A stretch of DNA of 64,000 nucleotides from Phallusia mammillata. Lineage: Eukaryota > Chordata > Ascidiacea > Phlebobranchia > Ascidiidae. Positions 25,692 to 38,100 of this stretch are shown here, piece by piece. The position numbers and the translations under genes were made by a program. The notes beneath the pieces are model-generated. The model did no database searches. It was not told where the DNA came from and was given only the letters and a program-made list of their open reading frames with translations. Numbering within the stretch: position 1 is the first letter of the stretch; every line of letters begins with the position of its first letter. The stretch is from the NCBI GenBank assembly GCA_003260075.1, contig QLIY01000516.1, positions 40,461 to 104,460 of the forward strand, read 5' to 3'.

Positions 25692-26600
25692 TTATTCTGC
25701 TTCATCTAAAAGAACTTTTATCGCTAGTTGGCGATCCAAAGCCACCAACTCTTTTTCCAATTTCTGCGTAGTTTCAGGACTAAAACCGCCGACCGGACAT
25801 AGCATAAGCATTGCCAATTGATTCACACATAAACACGCAAGTATTAAAGAAATGTGTTCATTCTCATCGGTGTCATCAGAAATCTCAGGGTTTAGAGACA
25901 AATTTTTCTCCGTGTTTGCATCGAAGCAACCAAAGTTTTGAAAAATATTTTTCCGAACAAACACAGTAAACCAGGTTAAATTAGAGAGTTCAGTTTTAAC
26001 AGTTTCAGAATTGTAATTAGGAAAATAGGATGCCGCAACAATGAGTTTGGTTGTGCGTGTGTCGAAATGGCTGTGTACTATATCCTCACGAAACAAAATA
26101 CACGAACCAATGTGGCTATAGTTGGTCATACAGTTCTCCATAAATATCGAGCTCTTCATGTGCATTTCAAAGTCGTTGTCAATGGGCACAAGTTTTTCGG
26201 TATGCGCCAAAATGTTCAACAGGTCGTCGCTTATTTGTCCTTCAGACCAGAACCGCAGTAGCGACGAAAACGAAGAAAACCGCAGTTGTACGATTTCGAT
26301 AAGCATGTCAAGCAAAGCGACAGGATCTTCCTTGGACTCTAAGGTGCAGCTTAATGCCAAAGTAATTTGACTCTCCACTCGAGCTATAGCGAACACTTGG
26401 TTTTGTAAGGTAATTTTTCGTGGCACTGAACCAGTAATAGTCGTAACGCTGTCAAATAGTGTGACAAGACTTCCGCATAAGACGCACTTCTCTCCACTGT
26501 TCATTGGTTTGGGAGAAATGAAAGACCTGATGGCTAAAAGAGGATCGTCGCTTTCACTTTGAAGCAAAGACGAGTCGTGGATAAAAAACGTTCGATCCAT
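25692..26600 (-). CDS. HPS4: HPS4-like BLOC-3 subunit, intronless, 302 aa
   Basis: A single open frame of 909 nt. The N-terminus (FFIHDSSLLQSESDDPLLAI, then CGSLVTLFDSVTTITGSVPR and KITLQNQVFAIARVESQITL) follows the pattern of the first longin domain of HPS4, including the FFI.DSS start and the LCG..... ITGS.P motif. HPS4 pairs with HPS1 as BLOC-3, a Rab32/38 exchange factor needed for lysosome-related organelles such as pigment granules (established knowledge). Vertebrate HPS4 is about 700 aa, so this version is short: it keeps the N-terminal domain and a C-terminal part ending LDRQLAIKVLLDEAE. A TTTTAAATAG acceptor lies about 20 nt before the ATG, so the mRNA may be trans-spliced or have a spliced leader exon. 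CCZ1, another longin protein, is the main alternative; the match to HPS4 is better but was made by eye. Confidence 0.6.
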   Translation of the reverse strand: MDRTFFIHDSSLLQSESDDPLLAIRSFISPKPMNSGEKCVLCGSLVTLFDSVTTITGSVPRKITLQNQVFAIARVESQITLALSCTLESKEDPVALLDMLIEIVQLRFSSFSSLLRFWSEGQISDDLLNILAHTEKLVPIDNDFEMHMKSSIFMENCMTNYSHIGSCILFREDIVHSHFDTRTTKLIVAASYFPNYNSETVKTELSNLTWFTVFVRKNIFQNFGCFDANTEKNLSLNPEISDDTDENEHISLILACLCVNQLAMLMLCPVGGFSPETTQKLEKELVALDRQLAIKVLLDEAE

Positions 26601-27462
26601 TTTCCTTACTTATCACTTGCCTATTTAAAAGGAAAAATAGCTTTGCAGTCATGGAAGGCGATCACAATCACATCATAGTGCTAATACTTTTAAAGTTCAA
26701 AAACATTACTTTTGTTTGATGTAGCAGTTATAGAGTCTACATAGTACATGAATAAATCTTCTAAAATAGGTGGTGTTTGCACCAAAATGAGAGGCATTCC
26801 GTAAACTTATTGTGATACTGCTGAAATTCCACAGATAAAACTTCCAAACGTTTCAATCAATTAAACCTAAGTTCCGCGACCTTGATTCTTTCTAAAACAC
26901 AACAGGATAACACTCAATGTAAATAAGCTGACGCGAGTCTGTGTGCGAACGCAAGTAACGCAACAGATTGCAATGCAGCGGCGGCAGTGCCTTTGTTGCA
27001 GGCACAAAGTGCAACGTTAATCTTTAACACGAGGTTAATAGCAGTTTTTCGGGGAGCAAGCTGTCACGAGTTTGCGTGCGCAACTTTGACTGTCGTTTCT
27101 GATTAGGTCGGCTTTTACAATGGCCTATTTTTTGTTCCGTATGCCTTTATGGTGTAACAGTCTATTTAACGTAACAGAGGAGTGCAATAAAACAACTTGA
27201 TTTTACCACAACAGACAACAACTTGTTCAGAATACATGTGTATTTAATCGCCAAAGCCAGTTCCTGAGATGTGTGTACACTTTAAACAACATAACAATTT
27301 CCCCAAAGTGGGTGCATGCATTCAGTAGGCAATATTTATAAAACCACACCTATGCGTCAATTTTGAGTTAGATTGTTGTAATTTTACAGAACTACCTTTT
27401 TCACCTGTAATATACACATTCTATTTACAAAAGCACCGTTTCCACTTAGCACCTATGTATGT
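26601..27462. other. Intergenic: HPS4-like 5' flank and gene G 3' flank
   Basis: 862 bp between two minus-strand genes. No further gene or repeat recognised. Confidence 0.5.
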
Positions 27463-30400
27463 TTAGTGCAGAAACATGACAACAATGGACGTCAAGGTAA
27501 GAGCGAATACGACCAGTTGGGACGAGACGCCATTGCTCGGAGCACCGCCATCAGTATTATCAACAGCCTTAACTACAGATTCTGCAATTTTGGCCACACT
27601 GCCGCTTGGGGCAGCTGCCTTGACAGCCTTAACCGCATCATTAACTTTGCTTTCAGGAATTCCAGCCTTTTTAGCGGCTGCGGCAATATTTACAAGAACA
27701 CCGCTGGGGCCCGAAGCATCTTGACCGCTGGCTATGGCCTGGATCACGGAGTTAGGCTGCTGGACAACCGCAGGGGCTACCGATTCCACGTTACTGCCTC
27801 CTTCTGCCGGAGCGTTGTTTTCAACTTCACTTCCTTCTCCAGCGGATTCGTTTTCAGCTCCATCTTCTTCGACTGCGTTTTCAACCTCACTTCCTACTTC
27901 AGCGGATTCGTTTTCTGTTCCATCTCCTTCTACTGGATTTTCTGCCAGAGGAGGGAGAGCGGGTGAACCAAAACTTCCACCTGTATAAATATGTTAAAGA
28001 TAATTGAGGCTGCAACAAATGAACATTAATACTGCATAACGACCTAGGCACCTTATAAACAATGCGTCTGATGGTTGCTATCATCACGCTGTGTTTGAAC
28101 TGGTGTAACCTATGGCTTATGGGTGCTGTGGAATCCTTTTTAAACGAGGACATTCTATTTTGGAGAGCGCACATTAATCATCTATGCCGTTCTTGAGGTA
28201 CCAAAAGACACTATAATTTTTTTAACATTATAGGATATCTGACTAACAGTTTGCGATAGAAACACTTCGTAACCCCCTTCTAATCCCTATTTTGTTACTT
28301 GAACAAAAATATTACTCTTTACATATTCTGTTGATATGCCTTTAAAAATGAACGTTTTTCTTTTTGAACGTTTTTCTTTTGCCAAAAAGTCGCCATGAAA
28401 TCATGAAGATATAAAATCTCGACTTGCCTTTGCAATTTGGGACTTGGTAGGTTGACACAAAATTTTCCATCACTTCTAGAGCAACTTTGACCTGTGGAAT
28501 CATGGGTTCGTATCCTTTGGGTAATATCTCTGTTATAACGTCAAGAATCGCGGCTTCGTCACATTTGTCCCTCCAGCCACCCAAGAGCAGGCTTTGAAAT
28601 AACGAGAACGTGCTGCAGGAAATAAAATTTAATTAACACTAGAGCAAATACAGTATTGATTCACTCAACATTGATACTTTTCAACACTTGTCGAAGGTTG
28701 ATTAGAATATCAATCGGTCAACCAGGATGTTTGAAGACTTTAGTCACAATAAAAAAAATCGTCCGTAAAGAGTCACATGGAAAAGTGCCACTACGGTCTA
28801 TAGGTATATGAGGCAGAGTTGGAAGCGGGCTGGGAAATTCGAGCCCGGGGGGGGGGATCGTCCGTAAAGAGTCACATGGAAAAGTGCCACTACGGTCATT
28901 TGTATATAGGTATATGAGGCAGAGTTGGAAGCGGGCTGGGAAATTCGAGCCCGAACCCGGCTTGAACATGAAAGTATGAGCCTGAAGCCCAGTCCGAGAA
29001 GCCTTTTTAGGCCCGAAAGGTTAATTGATGGGCCTTTCCATCAAAGCCTACAAAACGTAGTTGAACATAATATAATATAAACGGCGTTTTCGTGCTGTTG
29101 GGCATTAGGTGATGTCCAGCAACTAGCTACTTAGTTAGGTAGGTATCTGAAAAAAAACCGGACACAGAATTTAAAGTCGGGCCCAAATCAAGCCTAATTG
29201 TCCAACAAAACCTAAGCCCGAACCCGGCCCCAACCCGACTTAATAAGTCCGGCCCGACTTACAACTCTGAAATGAGGTTCGTCACATAACGTTCATTCAT
29301 CACGTCAAACGATTTATAATTACCTGCAGAAGTTGTTGCGTGTTTCGCTGTTGGCAAATCGCCCGTAAGCTTGCTCAACCGCTGTAGCAAACTCCATTAT
29401 AAAGTTGTTGTTGCAAATCTTCATATCCGCTCCTGTATCTCTGATGTGTTCCGCGATTTGCGCCAAATAATCTGTGATTTCGCGTTCTCCCTCTGAATCC
29501 GATTGGAAACAAGCCTTTTCCATCACTATCTCCTTTTCTTCGGATTCGCCTTGTGTCAATTTTTCGAGGTTGTCCAATACATTCTAAAATGTAAGGAAGA
29601 ATATGTGGCGACAATTTTATGGATATTACCTTGACTAAATTATTTTTCCGGAAGATAACATCACATGTAAACTTTTTTTATAATTGCTAATTGGACATTT
29701 GTATCTCTCTTTTACGGTCAAGATGAATTTTCCTTTTTGTGTAAATTCTCATTGAAGTTTTTAAAAGGTTTGGTAGTCTGGGGATCTAATTTACAAACAT
29801 TGCCAGACAGAGTTTAAGCAGACTTGTTACTGGGGCTCAAACCTTGAAGTGCTAACCTGGTTGATTTTAAGACCACTTTTGGGTTGAAAGGTAATTTTTC
29901 TTAGGCACAAACGTGGCCTAATGTAAACCCGAAATCAAACCTAAATCAGCCTGTTTTTTTTTTGAAAAACAAACCTTAACACAAATTCAAACCCGTAGCC
30001 GACCTGAAAAGCCCAGGTCGACTTACAACTTTGTTGTCAGATTTGCATCAACTCACCTGGTAATATGTACGCATTGAGACTGGAAGCAAATCCAGAAGAC
30101 TTGTGCAAAATGACGACAGACACTTGGTAGATGCGCGGTGGAGGCAATTTATAGTTGCTTCTACGTTGCTCCTAACGTTAAAGCACAAGAGCTAGTGTTT
30201 AATAAGGGCTTGAAAATTGTTTTTTTTAAGAATTTGGGGCAAACAAAATTCGAAACAGAGATCATTTGTACTAAAACGCATACAAACCATAAACCATTTT
30301 TTTATATAAGCAAATTTTAAAACATGTTGTTGGTTGTGTAGTATTGGATTTAACACAATTATTTTGTTTTCGGTTTGAGTGTAAAATTTACCTGCAAGAT

Positions 30401-31636
30401 GGCGCGTCACCGTACGGATATCCTGCTAACAGGGGAGCGACACATTTTGTAACTTCGTCCAGCGAATCCTTCAGTGAGCAACCGGGAAACATTTTAACAT
30501 CTGAAGTAAAAAGCAAAATCAAAATGATTTATCCAATCCACTAACATGTCATTTTAAAGTAAAGATCAAAATTTCATGCGAGTGTAATGTGTTAGACTGA
30601 TATGTTTTCTACATTTAAACACTAAAACACAGGTTTGCATTTAATATCATCGAATCTACACAAACCAAATCATATAGCTACGGCTATAGCAGTAAATTCT
30701 AGAAACCTGATTTCAGATCCAATGCAGCACATCCGCTTGGTGTCGCTGGTTTGTTACAGGCGAATGTCTTGCAACGTTTCAAAATACAATTAGGGTTTGT
30801 AAGCGGGCCGTGAGCTTCCTGCAAACTAGCACATCTATCAGCTTCAGTTGTTTCCTCCGTGCAAAACGCTTCCTCGATTTTGCCTAAACCAAGACGGAGT
30901 CAATTGTATTCAGTAGAAAACATTTTGGCAAAATTATTTGAAAACAGGGCAGACAGTTGACTGGACTGTCTAAACTCTAAAGCACTGGAACCATGCCCAG
31001 ACAATACCTAAATCTTGATGGGATTCGTACTTGAGAACGTACATGGTTTGAACTCCGTCAAAACAATTAAAGAAAAATATTTTCTCCTAATCACAACTGC
31101 TATATTTAGAATGCTCTCAACCACATTTAAAAATATATGAGATTGCTGTTAAAAAAAATCAGTTATATTTTCTCACCTGAACTTCCGTCATCTTGCGTAA
31201 AAGTCAAGGTGCCCAGAGCACATTCAAACGTTGCGTTGCAGGACAAAGTAGAAATTATGTTGTTTGACGCCACTTGACCATCGCTTGTCTTTCTCCACCC
31301 CTTAAAGCACACCGGGCGCTCTAAAAACATCCATTTGTTCAAATTTGTTCAAATTTACAAGCGCTTATTTCGAATAATCGGCTAACGAGATGTAAAAATT
31401 ACTCAGATTGACATTTTTTTCAAATATTAAAGAAAAAAAAACTAACAAAACTAACAACTCGTCAATGTACTGTTAAGAAAATAAAAGCATTTTTTTAATT
31501 TTCGTTTGTCTCGTTTAACCTGATAAAAGAAGTAAACAAAATTTAAAAGACTTCATCGGTCTTTACCATCACAAAACACAAGTGTCGCACATCCACAGAG
31601 TAGCAGTAGAGACTGACAAAGTCGATACGAGTTCAT
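27463..31636 (-). CDS. Gene G: divergent member of the 20-cysteine GPI-anchored family (8 exons, 525 aa)
   Basis: Exons: 31636-31567, 31320-31177, 30883-30707, 30500-30392, 30171-30057, 29583-29324, 28612-28428, 27980-27463. They join in frame with phases 1,1,1,2,0,2,1. Exon 1 encodes a signal peptide (MNSYRLCQSLLLLCGCATLV). Exons 2-7 carry 20 cysteines in the 3-6-3-3-3-2 pattern of genes A-F, with recognisable matches: exon 4 FPGCSLKDSLDEVTKC, exon 5 TKCLSSFCTSLLDLLP, exon 7 GWRDKCDEAAILDVI. Exons 4, 5 and 7 have exactly the family lengths (109, 115, 185 nt). The stalk is acidic rather than Ser/Thr-rich, includes a 20-residue repeat (60-bp unit, ENESAE.GSEVEN) and an Ala/Lys-rich segment, and ends in a hydrophobic tail (LVVFALTLTSIVVMFLH), a likely GPI signal. 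Intron 7 uses a GC donor (AAAG|GCAAGT). Function unknown. Confidence 0.85.
27822..27941 (-). repeat. 60-bp tandem repeat in the gene G stalk
   Basis: Two copies of a 60-bp unit, marked by AGCGGATTCG at 27841 and 27901 on the plus strand. They encode two similar 20-residue acidic repeats. Length variation between individuals would be expected here (inference). Confidence 0.7.
28757..28954 (+). repeat. Direct duplication around 10 G in gene G intron 6
   Basis: 28757-28846 and 28857-28954 are near-identical apart from a 10-bp length difference; G run at 28847-28856. The repeated piece includes one end of a MITE. Confidence 0.8.
28920..29269 (-). mobile_element. hAT-type MITE in gene G intron 6
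   Basis: 350 bp bounded by CAGAGTTGG and CAACTCTG, with near-identical 8-bp flanks (ATATGAGG at 28912-28919, AAATGAGG at 29270-29277). The body is rich in GCCCG-type words. Same family as 55487-55859. Confidence 0.65.
29808..30033. mobile_element. Degenerate hAT-type MITE in gene G intron 5
   Basis: Ends CAGAGTTTAAG and CAACTTTG. Flanks TTGCCAGA (29800-29807) and TTGTCAGA (30034-30041) match at 7 of 8 bases. The interior shares words with 28920-29269. Confidence 0.5.
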
Positions 31637-33002
31637 CTTGAATAAAGTCAATTTTCTCGAGCTTAGGCCAACCGCAGAGCTGCACCTAACCACAATAATA
31701 CCAATATGAACCATCTATAACTGCCCACATGCCTATAAGCGCTATCTTACATCACTTTTTTGGTCAAAAATGAGGCGGCATTGCCCCTAAAAAAGCCTTG
31801 AAGTTGTCATCTGCTTGGTTAGTTCCTCAAGACTAAGACGATGACTTGTCAAATCTCCAAGTCAAAAGAATCATTCATTGCGTCTAATAACGACGGCTTG
31901 AGATCCCTTCAAGAGTCGTTGAGCTCCGTGTGAATTTAATATTATTGACACGTCTGTCCCATCGATGCTTGCTGGTGGTAGCTTTAAATATGCACAACAA
32001 TGCACCTACATCAAAACACCACAGGAATTTCTATTCGCAAAACACAAAGAGTTGGTTTGTTGATGATTCACACGTAGTAAGTCACTCTGTCTTTGATTTG
32101 CCGATCTTGCTTTTGTTTGGTAAATCCAGGCGCGCTTATTGTGTCACTGGTAGGACATAAGCAAGAATGGAATAAAGCATTGGCTCTTGAATATCAAACC
32201 GCAAACTTGTGTTATACACGTGTTTGTTTATGCTTTTAAATTTTTGAAAGCAACGAAACTTGTGGGAGGAGGAAACCAATGTTTAATTATCCTGTTTTTG
32301 CACTCGATCTACAACCCTTGGTTGGATTTTTAAACGTAAAAACGGCCAAAACAATGATAGCAAAAGCAAGTAAAAATTATAGCAAAATCAAGTAAAATGT
32401 AATTTGATATTCTACAGTTCTACATTTTGTATCTGAATTTCGGTGTGTAATGACAAGCATGCAAAAAAGCATGAAAATTGCAAATATGGTTGCGACAAAG
32501 AGAAAACACCAAAAAAGCTAGTCCAAATGTACAAATGCACAGTTATGGTCGTTACAATTGACATTGCCCACAACAATTCGTTTTGTTTGACGAACAAAAC
32601 ATACTCAGTCGTGACTATCAATTTCCGGGAGAGAATTCGTCGGTGGCACGCAGGGAGCTTTCCAAGAACGAACAAACAAATTTCCAAAAACCGAAGCCAA
32701 AACAAAACCATTGTCAGCAAAACAAGACCTATGTGGTTGAAAACAAAAACAAACTCCTTGCTGGGATAGCTACATACACTTGTAATAACGTTTTTCATTG
32801 TAAATATTTTGGCCTTAAAAAGAATATGATAAAACCTCACAATTCATTACTTGGTGAATAAGTTATGTTTTATCTTCTGCTACGAAGCAAGTTATCGAGT
32901 TTTGAAAGCATTGTACAGTAATTAGCGCTATGATTTTATAATGTTAAATAAACATATCTAATATATCGTTATGTACAGCAGGTAGATGCGCCTAATCTAC
33001 AC

Positions 33003-33070
33003 ACAGACATAAAAAGCCTAGTTGGAATTCCAACCTGAGCGCGTGCGGGGTTAAAAAACCGTAAAAATGT
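33003..33070 (+). repeat. Probable fragment of the tRNA-derived SINE
   Basis: ACAGACATAAAAAGCCT and a following GGGGTT...CCGTAAAA tail resemble the 3' half of the SINE at 49045-49178. The B box has diverged. Confidence 0.3.
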
Positions 33071-35070
33071 ATTTGCGGTTTGATGCCTGTCTTCTAATGC
33101 TTGTTAAAATTCATCTTCGGGATGTTTAAAAAAGTTTTAACCTTATGAAATTTTATTCCAATGCTTTTTTGTCTGATAGATAATTGTGAAATGTTTTGTG
33201 TGAAAAAATTCTGCTGCTGTAAATAGGCAGGTTTTAATCGTATTAGGAACCCGGCTGAAAAAGCAGAGATATTCCAAACAATAATTGAATTTCGTACTGA
33301 GAAAAGCGCTGATCGATCACCCCGAATCGTGCGTTTTTGCGCCAAAACAAATCTTCGAATTCGACAATATCTGCTGCACGTTTGCGTCAAACGCGTGAAA
33401 GTTCGGCGACATCTAATTCCCGCGACACGTCGTGTTACGTCATTGCGAAACTCTTAAAAAGCGGAAATTTCTATGATCAAAAGTTGACGCTATGATGACG
33501 TGCTGTTACATGTTAGGTCATAGAGTCAATGGATGTGAAAGATATTTAATGTGGCAAAATTGAGGCTTTGTATTTGCTTACATGGCATAAGGTTCTTCAG
33601 TTAAGTAGCTCAACCTGACAGCACCAAGTATTCGCTTATACTTGTTTAATTTGTTTGGTTTACAACTTGTAAAGGTTTAAAAGACGAAACCATATTGCCA
33701 ATAATCTTGAAAGATTGACAATTATTCATTACAAATTCATGTACAAGGTGTCACTTAAGATTGTACTTAAATAAATAGCGAGTTAACAGTCAAAAACCAC
33801 TTTTATCGCATTAGTTGTCTCATTTTTTAGGAACCAACAACTGGTAGAGCGGCTGTATAGTATAACCAGCCATTTGGTTTAATCAGAGTTTTCTGTTATC
33901 TTGTTTTGAAAGCCAAATGCGCATCGGGACCATATACGATGTGGGGTAAAAAGTAGTGCCAACTTCTTCACGAATGGACACACAATTTCTTTTATGAGAC
34001 TTTAAAATGAGCGTACCCCAAGTTTTAACGCAATTACTTGTTAGGTCTTGGGACCCGAACTAAACAACACAAAATGGATCAACCGACATCATAAAATGTC
34101 GAACCCTAGACTCTCATTTGCGACTGGAGGATTTTCGACTATGACGTAACAGCCCAAACCGGAACAGCTGAGGCAACATCGTGATCTCGAAATGGATCTT
34201 ATGATGCGAATGTCAAAAAAAGACAAAGGAAAATTACCAAAACGTTTTTTCTTTGTCGAATTTAAAGAATGTTTTCTTGAACTAACAAGCCGCACCCTTA
34301 AAGCTTCCAAGCATAACTGTGTGGAGATGGGCTGTTGTGTAGATGTCGAAGAGCAACGAACAGTTTTATTTTAAGGAAGGCTAGTAAGTGAAATAAAGAT
34401 TCTGTACAAAAAGATATGCGACAGATTGATCCATATAAGTTCTGTAGGAGTGTTGCGAGATGGATGGGGCAATAAGTTAATTTACCATTCAATAAATGCA
34501 ATTTTCAAATTTTTAACTTGCTTTATGACAAGGAGTATGTTTATCGTTGTTTGTTCAGCATCGAGAGTATATGCATATCATGAAGGGAAATAACGGAATC
34601 CTGTTACCTGATCTGCAATCATGCCTCAATTACACCCTAATGTTCAAATTTATTACACGTCGGAATACAACGACATCGCAGAGTGTCCGTAAATATTTCA
34701 TGAGATCAATTTCCTTGGTTTCTTGATACACGCAATACCTATAATGCATGTAACTTGATAGGAATTCTAATGATTTGCCGGATAAAGTAAATTCAAAATT
34801 AAGACTTGGGTGGAAGTATAAGCCTTGTAATTTTCGCCTTTACCGCATAACGTTTGCTGTACCTATCGTTTGCTGTACAAAAATCAATCACTGTGTAAAG
34901 TTTTCTTGGTGAGCCGTGCATCATCTGTTGCAAAACTACATGTTATTTCCCAGCATTTCAAAGTTGATTGGAGCTTAGATTGTTGGCATTAGTTTGATTT
35001 GGCACATCTCGTCGAAAAATGACATAAAAATGTTTGTCCGCTTGGACTAAATTATTTGCTTTGTACACGC

Positions 35071-35072
35071 AG
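35071..35072 (+). promoter_or_regulatory. Splice acceptor 31 nt before the gene A start codon
   Basis: TTTGCTTTGTACACGCAG precedes the ATG at 35103. Equivalent YAG acceptors lie 27-33 nt before the ATG in B (41335-41336), C (48239-48240), D (52773-52774), E (56593-56594) and F (62957-62958). They may serve a 5' UTR intron or spliced-leader trans-splicing. Confidence 0.5.
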
Positions 35073-35102
35073 GTGAAATATCATAGTAACTACACTGTAA
35101 AA

Positions 35103-38100
35103 ATGAAGTTAGTTCTCTTCTTTTCTGTGGCCGTTCTTTCTGGAATCAGCGCAACGAATGGTAGGTTAAATTGTGCCTCATGCTTACTCAAGATAAACTA
35201 CAAAAATGCTTGTTGTCTACATCCTTTTCAATAATATTAAGACCAAATTAGTAAAAAGTTTTATTGTAATATATTAGGTATTACACAAACGTGTTGGTGT
35301 TTTTCTGTGATTTTGTACAGAAACATACTTTCAATTTGTTTTTCAGGACAAGTTGTGTGCTACAAAGGCTCCAGGGAGTCTCATGACGGAACTGTACTGT
35401 TGGACAGCTACATGGGAGGAGTCTGTCCCCCTGGCTACTTGTGCGCAGCAACAAATGTGCTAAAAAACGCTCAATCCCCAAATATAGGTATGATTTTTAA
35501 TAATACTGTTTATTTTTAAAAAAAGCGTGCACCCTATTTGGCTTAATATTGAACGAAATTTTTTATGGATTTGAACAGTAGACCTATAAAACTTTAGATT
35601 TTACCTTTTCACACACATATTTAGACTATGAAATTGCAAGCTGCGTTCCTCCTTCGAATATTTCTTGTGTCCAAACCACTGCACTAGGCAATTATCCTTA
35701 TGAATCGTTCCACAACTGCTCAGTAATGACCTGCGATAAATTTCTCTGCAATGCTCCCAAACTTCCGAACGGATGTTCAGACAAGGAGCTACCAGACGGT
35801 AGGTGTCGCTAAAAAGCATTTTAATAAGGTACAATAGATATCAAAATCTCCAAAAAAATGTACCTTTTATATTTTTTGTTCATAGTTTATTCATGCTTTC
35901 TAAGAGAATAAAATATCTTCGCCCAGTAAACAGTCATAAATACACAGGGAAAATAAGATGCCACTTATATTTTTCGTGAACATGAAAATGGAGTTAGGGC
36001 AACAACAACATTATGTTTCTTCATTTCTAGACGTTCAAGTTCTTCCCAATTGCACTCTTCGGGAAAGCTATACCATGGGAANATTTTTTGTTGATAGTTT
36101 ATTCATGCGAGAATAAAATATCTTCGCGAAGTAAACAGTCATAAATACACAGGGAAAATAAGATGCCACTTATATTTTTCGTGAACATGAAAATGGAGTT
36201 AGGGCAACAACAACATTATGTTTCTTCATTTCTAGACGTTCAAGTTCTTCCCAATTGCACTCTTCGGGAAAGCTATACCATGGGAATGGCTTGCATTGAC
36301 ACCTACTTCAAAGGACTTCCATATTCTGATACCACGCAGTGCAAGTATGCACAACAAATTTATTCATAAAATAATTCAGTTATTCAAACTAATGACAAAA
36401 GAAATTAAAAAAAATAATTTTCACACATTGGTGAAAAAAATACCAATATTTTGCAGCGAAAGTGCAAAATCCACTAGACATAAGTTTTTACCAATTATTG
36501 TTTTGCACACTTATGGAAAACGTACGAAAATAATCTATCTTCACAATTAGCACGAAAATGATTGTTTTTACTTAAAGAGCCAACATTAACTCTGCAATGT
36601 CGTGTGGAGTTAATCTGCTGCCGAAATGCCTCACAGGATACTGTCCAACTGTGCTTGACGCTATACCCACTAATATGCCGTCAACTTATCAGGTATTTAT
36701 ACCGAGTAGCAGAGCTGGTTTTAATGTGTGTGAAAAAACACAATCAAATTACAATGCCATTTTGCTCATGGAAATGTACTTTCAAGTTTACAGCAAAGCT
36801 TTGACCAATGAAAAGCAATTTTATTCACCCTCTACCAACAACACTGACACGTATAGCGCCAGATGGGCTGTGTACCCCCATTATTTTATTTGGAATTGAT
36901 CACTGTGAAATACGACACTTAATTGTAAATCATTTTCATAATGATGCTGATGTTTTGAAAACATAACGTACACAGGGGGGGGGGCCTCTACCAACAACAC
37001 TGACACGTATAGCGCCAGATGGGCTGTATACCCCCATTATTTTATTTGGAATTGATCACTGTAAAATACGACACTTAATTTCAAATCATTTTCATAATGA
37101 TGCTGATGTTTTGAAAACATAACGTACACAATATCAAATGACAGTAAACTTTGCTTCGTAAATTAATTATTTCTTGTATCACAACACAGGTTGTTATTCA
37201 ACAAGCGGCCAACTTCAATTCAATCCACAGCCTGTTTATGGCCATTCCTGGTCTGAATGCCACAATTCAAAACGAAATTTTGAAAGCCATCTGCCTTCAG
37301 AGCGATTCTATCTATGGGGGGGGGGGGGGGTGAAAACCCGGTGTGCGACAATGATCTGTTTAATGACCTTTACAACGATGCCATGGCTGAAATGCCGAAT
37401 ATGATCAGCGCAAAAACCCACAGCGAATTATGCATGTAAGAGCCATATCATCTTACCTTAAGCTTGTCAAGGATTTATTATTATTTCAAAGTGTAATAAA
37501 GAAGCATAAGGTTAGCTTGACATCGATAAGTTTGAAGACTCCTTCCTAAGATCATATGTTCGTTAGATGTGCTTGAGTGTCATACCTACTTTAAGCCGCA
37601 AGTGTAGCCGTTGATCTTTATTCTCTTTTTCACCTAAGGTCACTTAACAAAATGAAAACGATGGCCTTGAACGCGTGGAAAACGAGATGCAATAAATCAG
37701 CAGTTATTGAGATTCTTCGACCTCTACTGGGTCCGCTTTATTCTCCACTTATGCCAGAAATTAAGAAGGCAATCAACATCATTGAAGGTTTCATGGAAAG
37801 TCCAGACTTTCTCGGCTGCTCAGGTACGAATTTTAGATTCCTTGTTAAATATGTTTGGTTTCGTAATTGAGTATGTCATGAAAACAAATTATAATTGCTT
37901 TGTTTTCGAAAACTGTAAACCTCTTAGTATTTCCTTGTTTAGATTTACACAACAATATAAAAGATTTAATAAACACCACAATTTTGTCCAAATAAGAATA
38001 TCCGTTCAAACATGAATAGAGACTATATAGTCTTATGTATATATACTGAGATAATCATTTCCCTTTTCACGTTTTTAACTGATGTTAACCAACAATAAAC

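Larger units (their letters stand above)
31637..35102. other. Divergent intergenic region between gene G and gene A
   Basis: 3.5 kb between head-to-head genes G (minus) and A (plus), so it should hold both promoters. Open frames near 32.4-32.9 kb lack any recognisable domain. Around 33.4-33.6 kb it shares words with the region upstream of gene B (40.2-40.5 kb), evidence that the duplicated unit includes upstream DNA. A SINE-like fragment lies near 33003-33070. Confidence 0.5.

Noticed and set aside
27466-27966. 166-codon plus-strand frame
   Set aside because: Antisense to the large last exon of gene G; its Ser/Phe-rich content is the shadow of the acidic stalk repeats.
32412-32861. Overlapping open frames of 142, 108 and 92 codons on both strands
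   Set aside because: No recognisable domain, no family-like features, three mutually overlapping frames in AT-rich DNA; likely chance.
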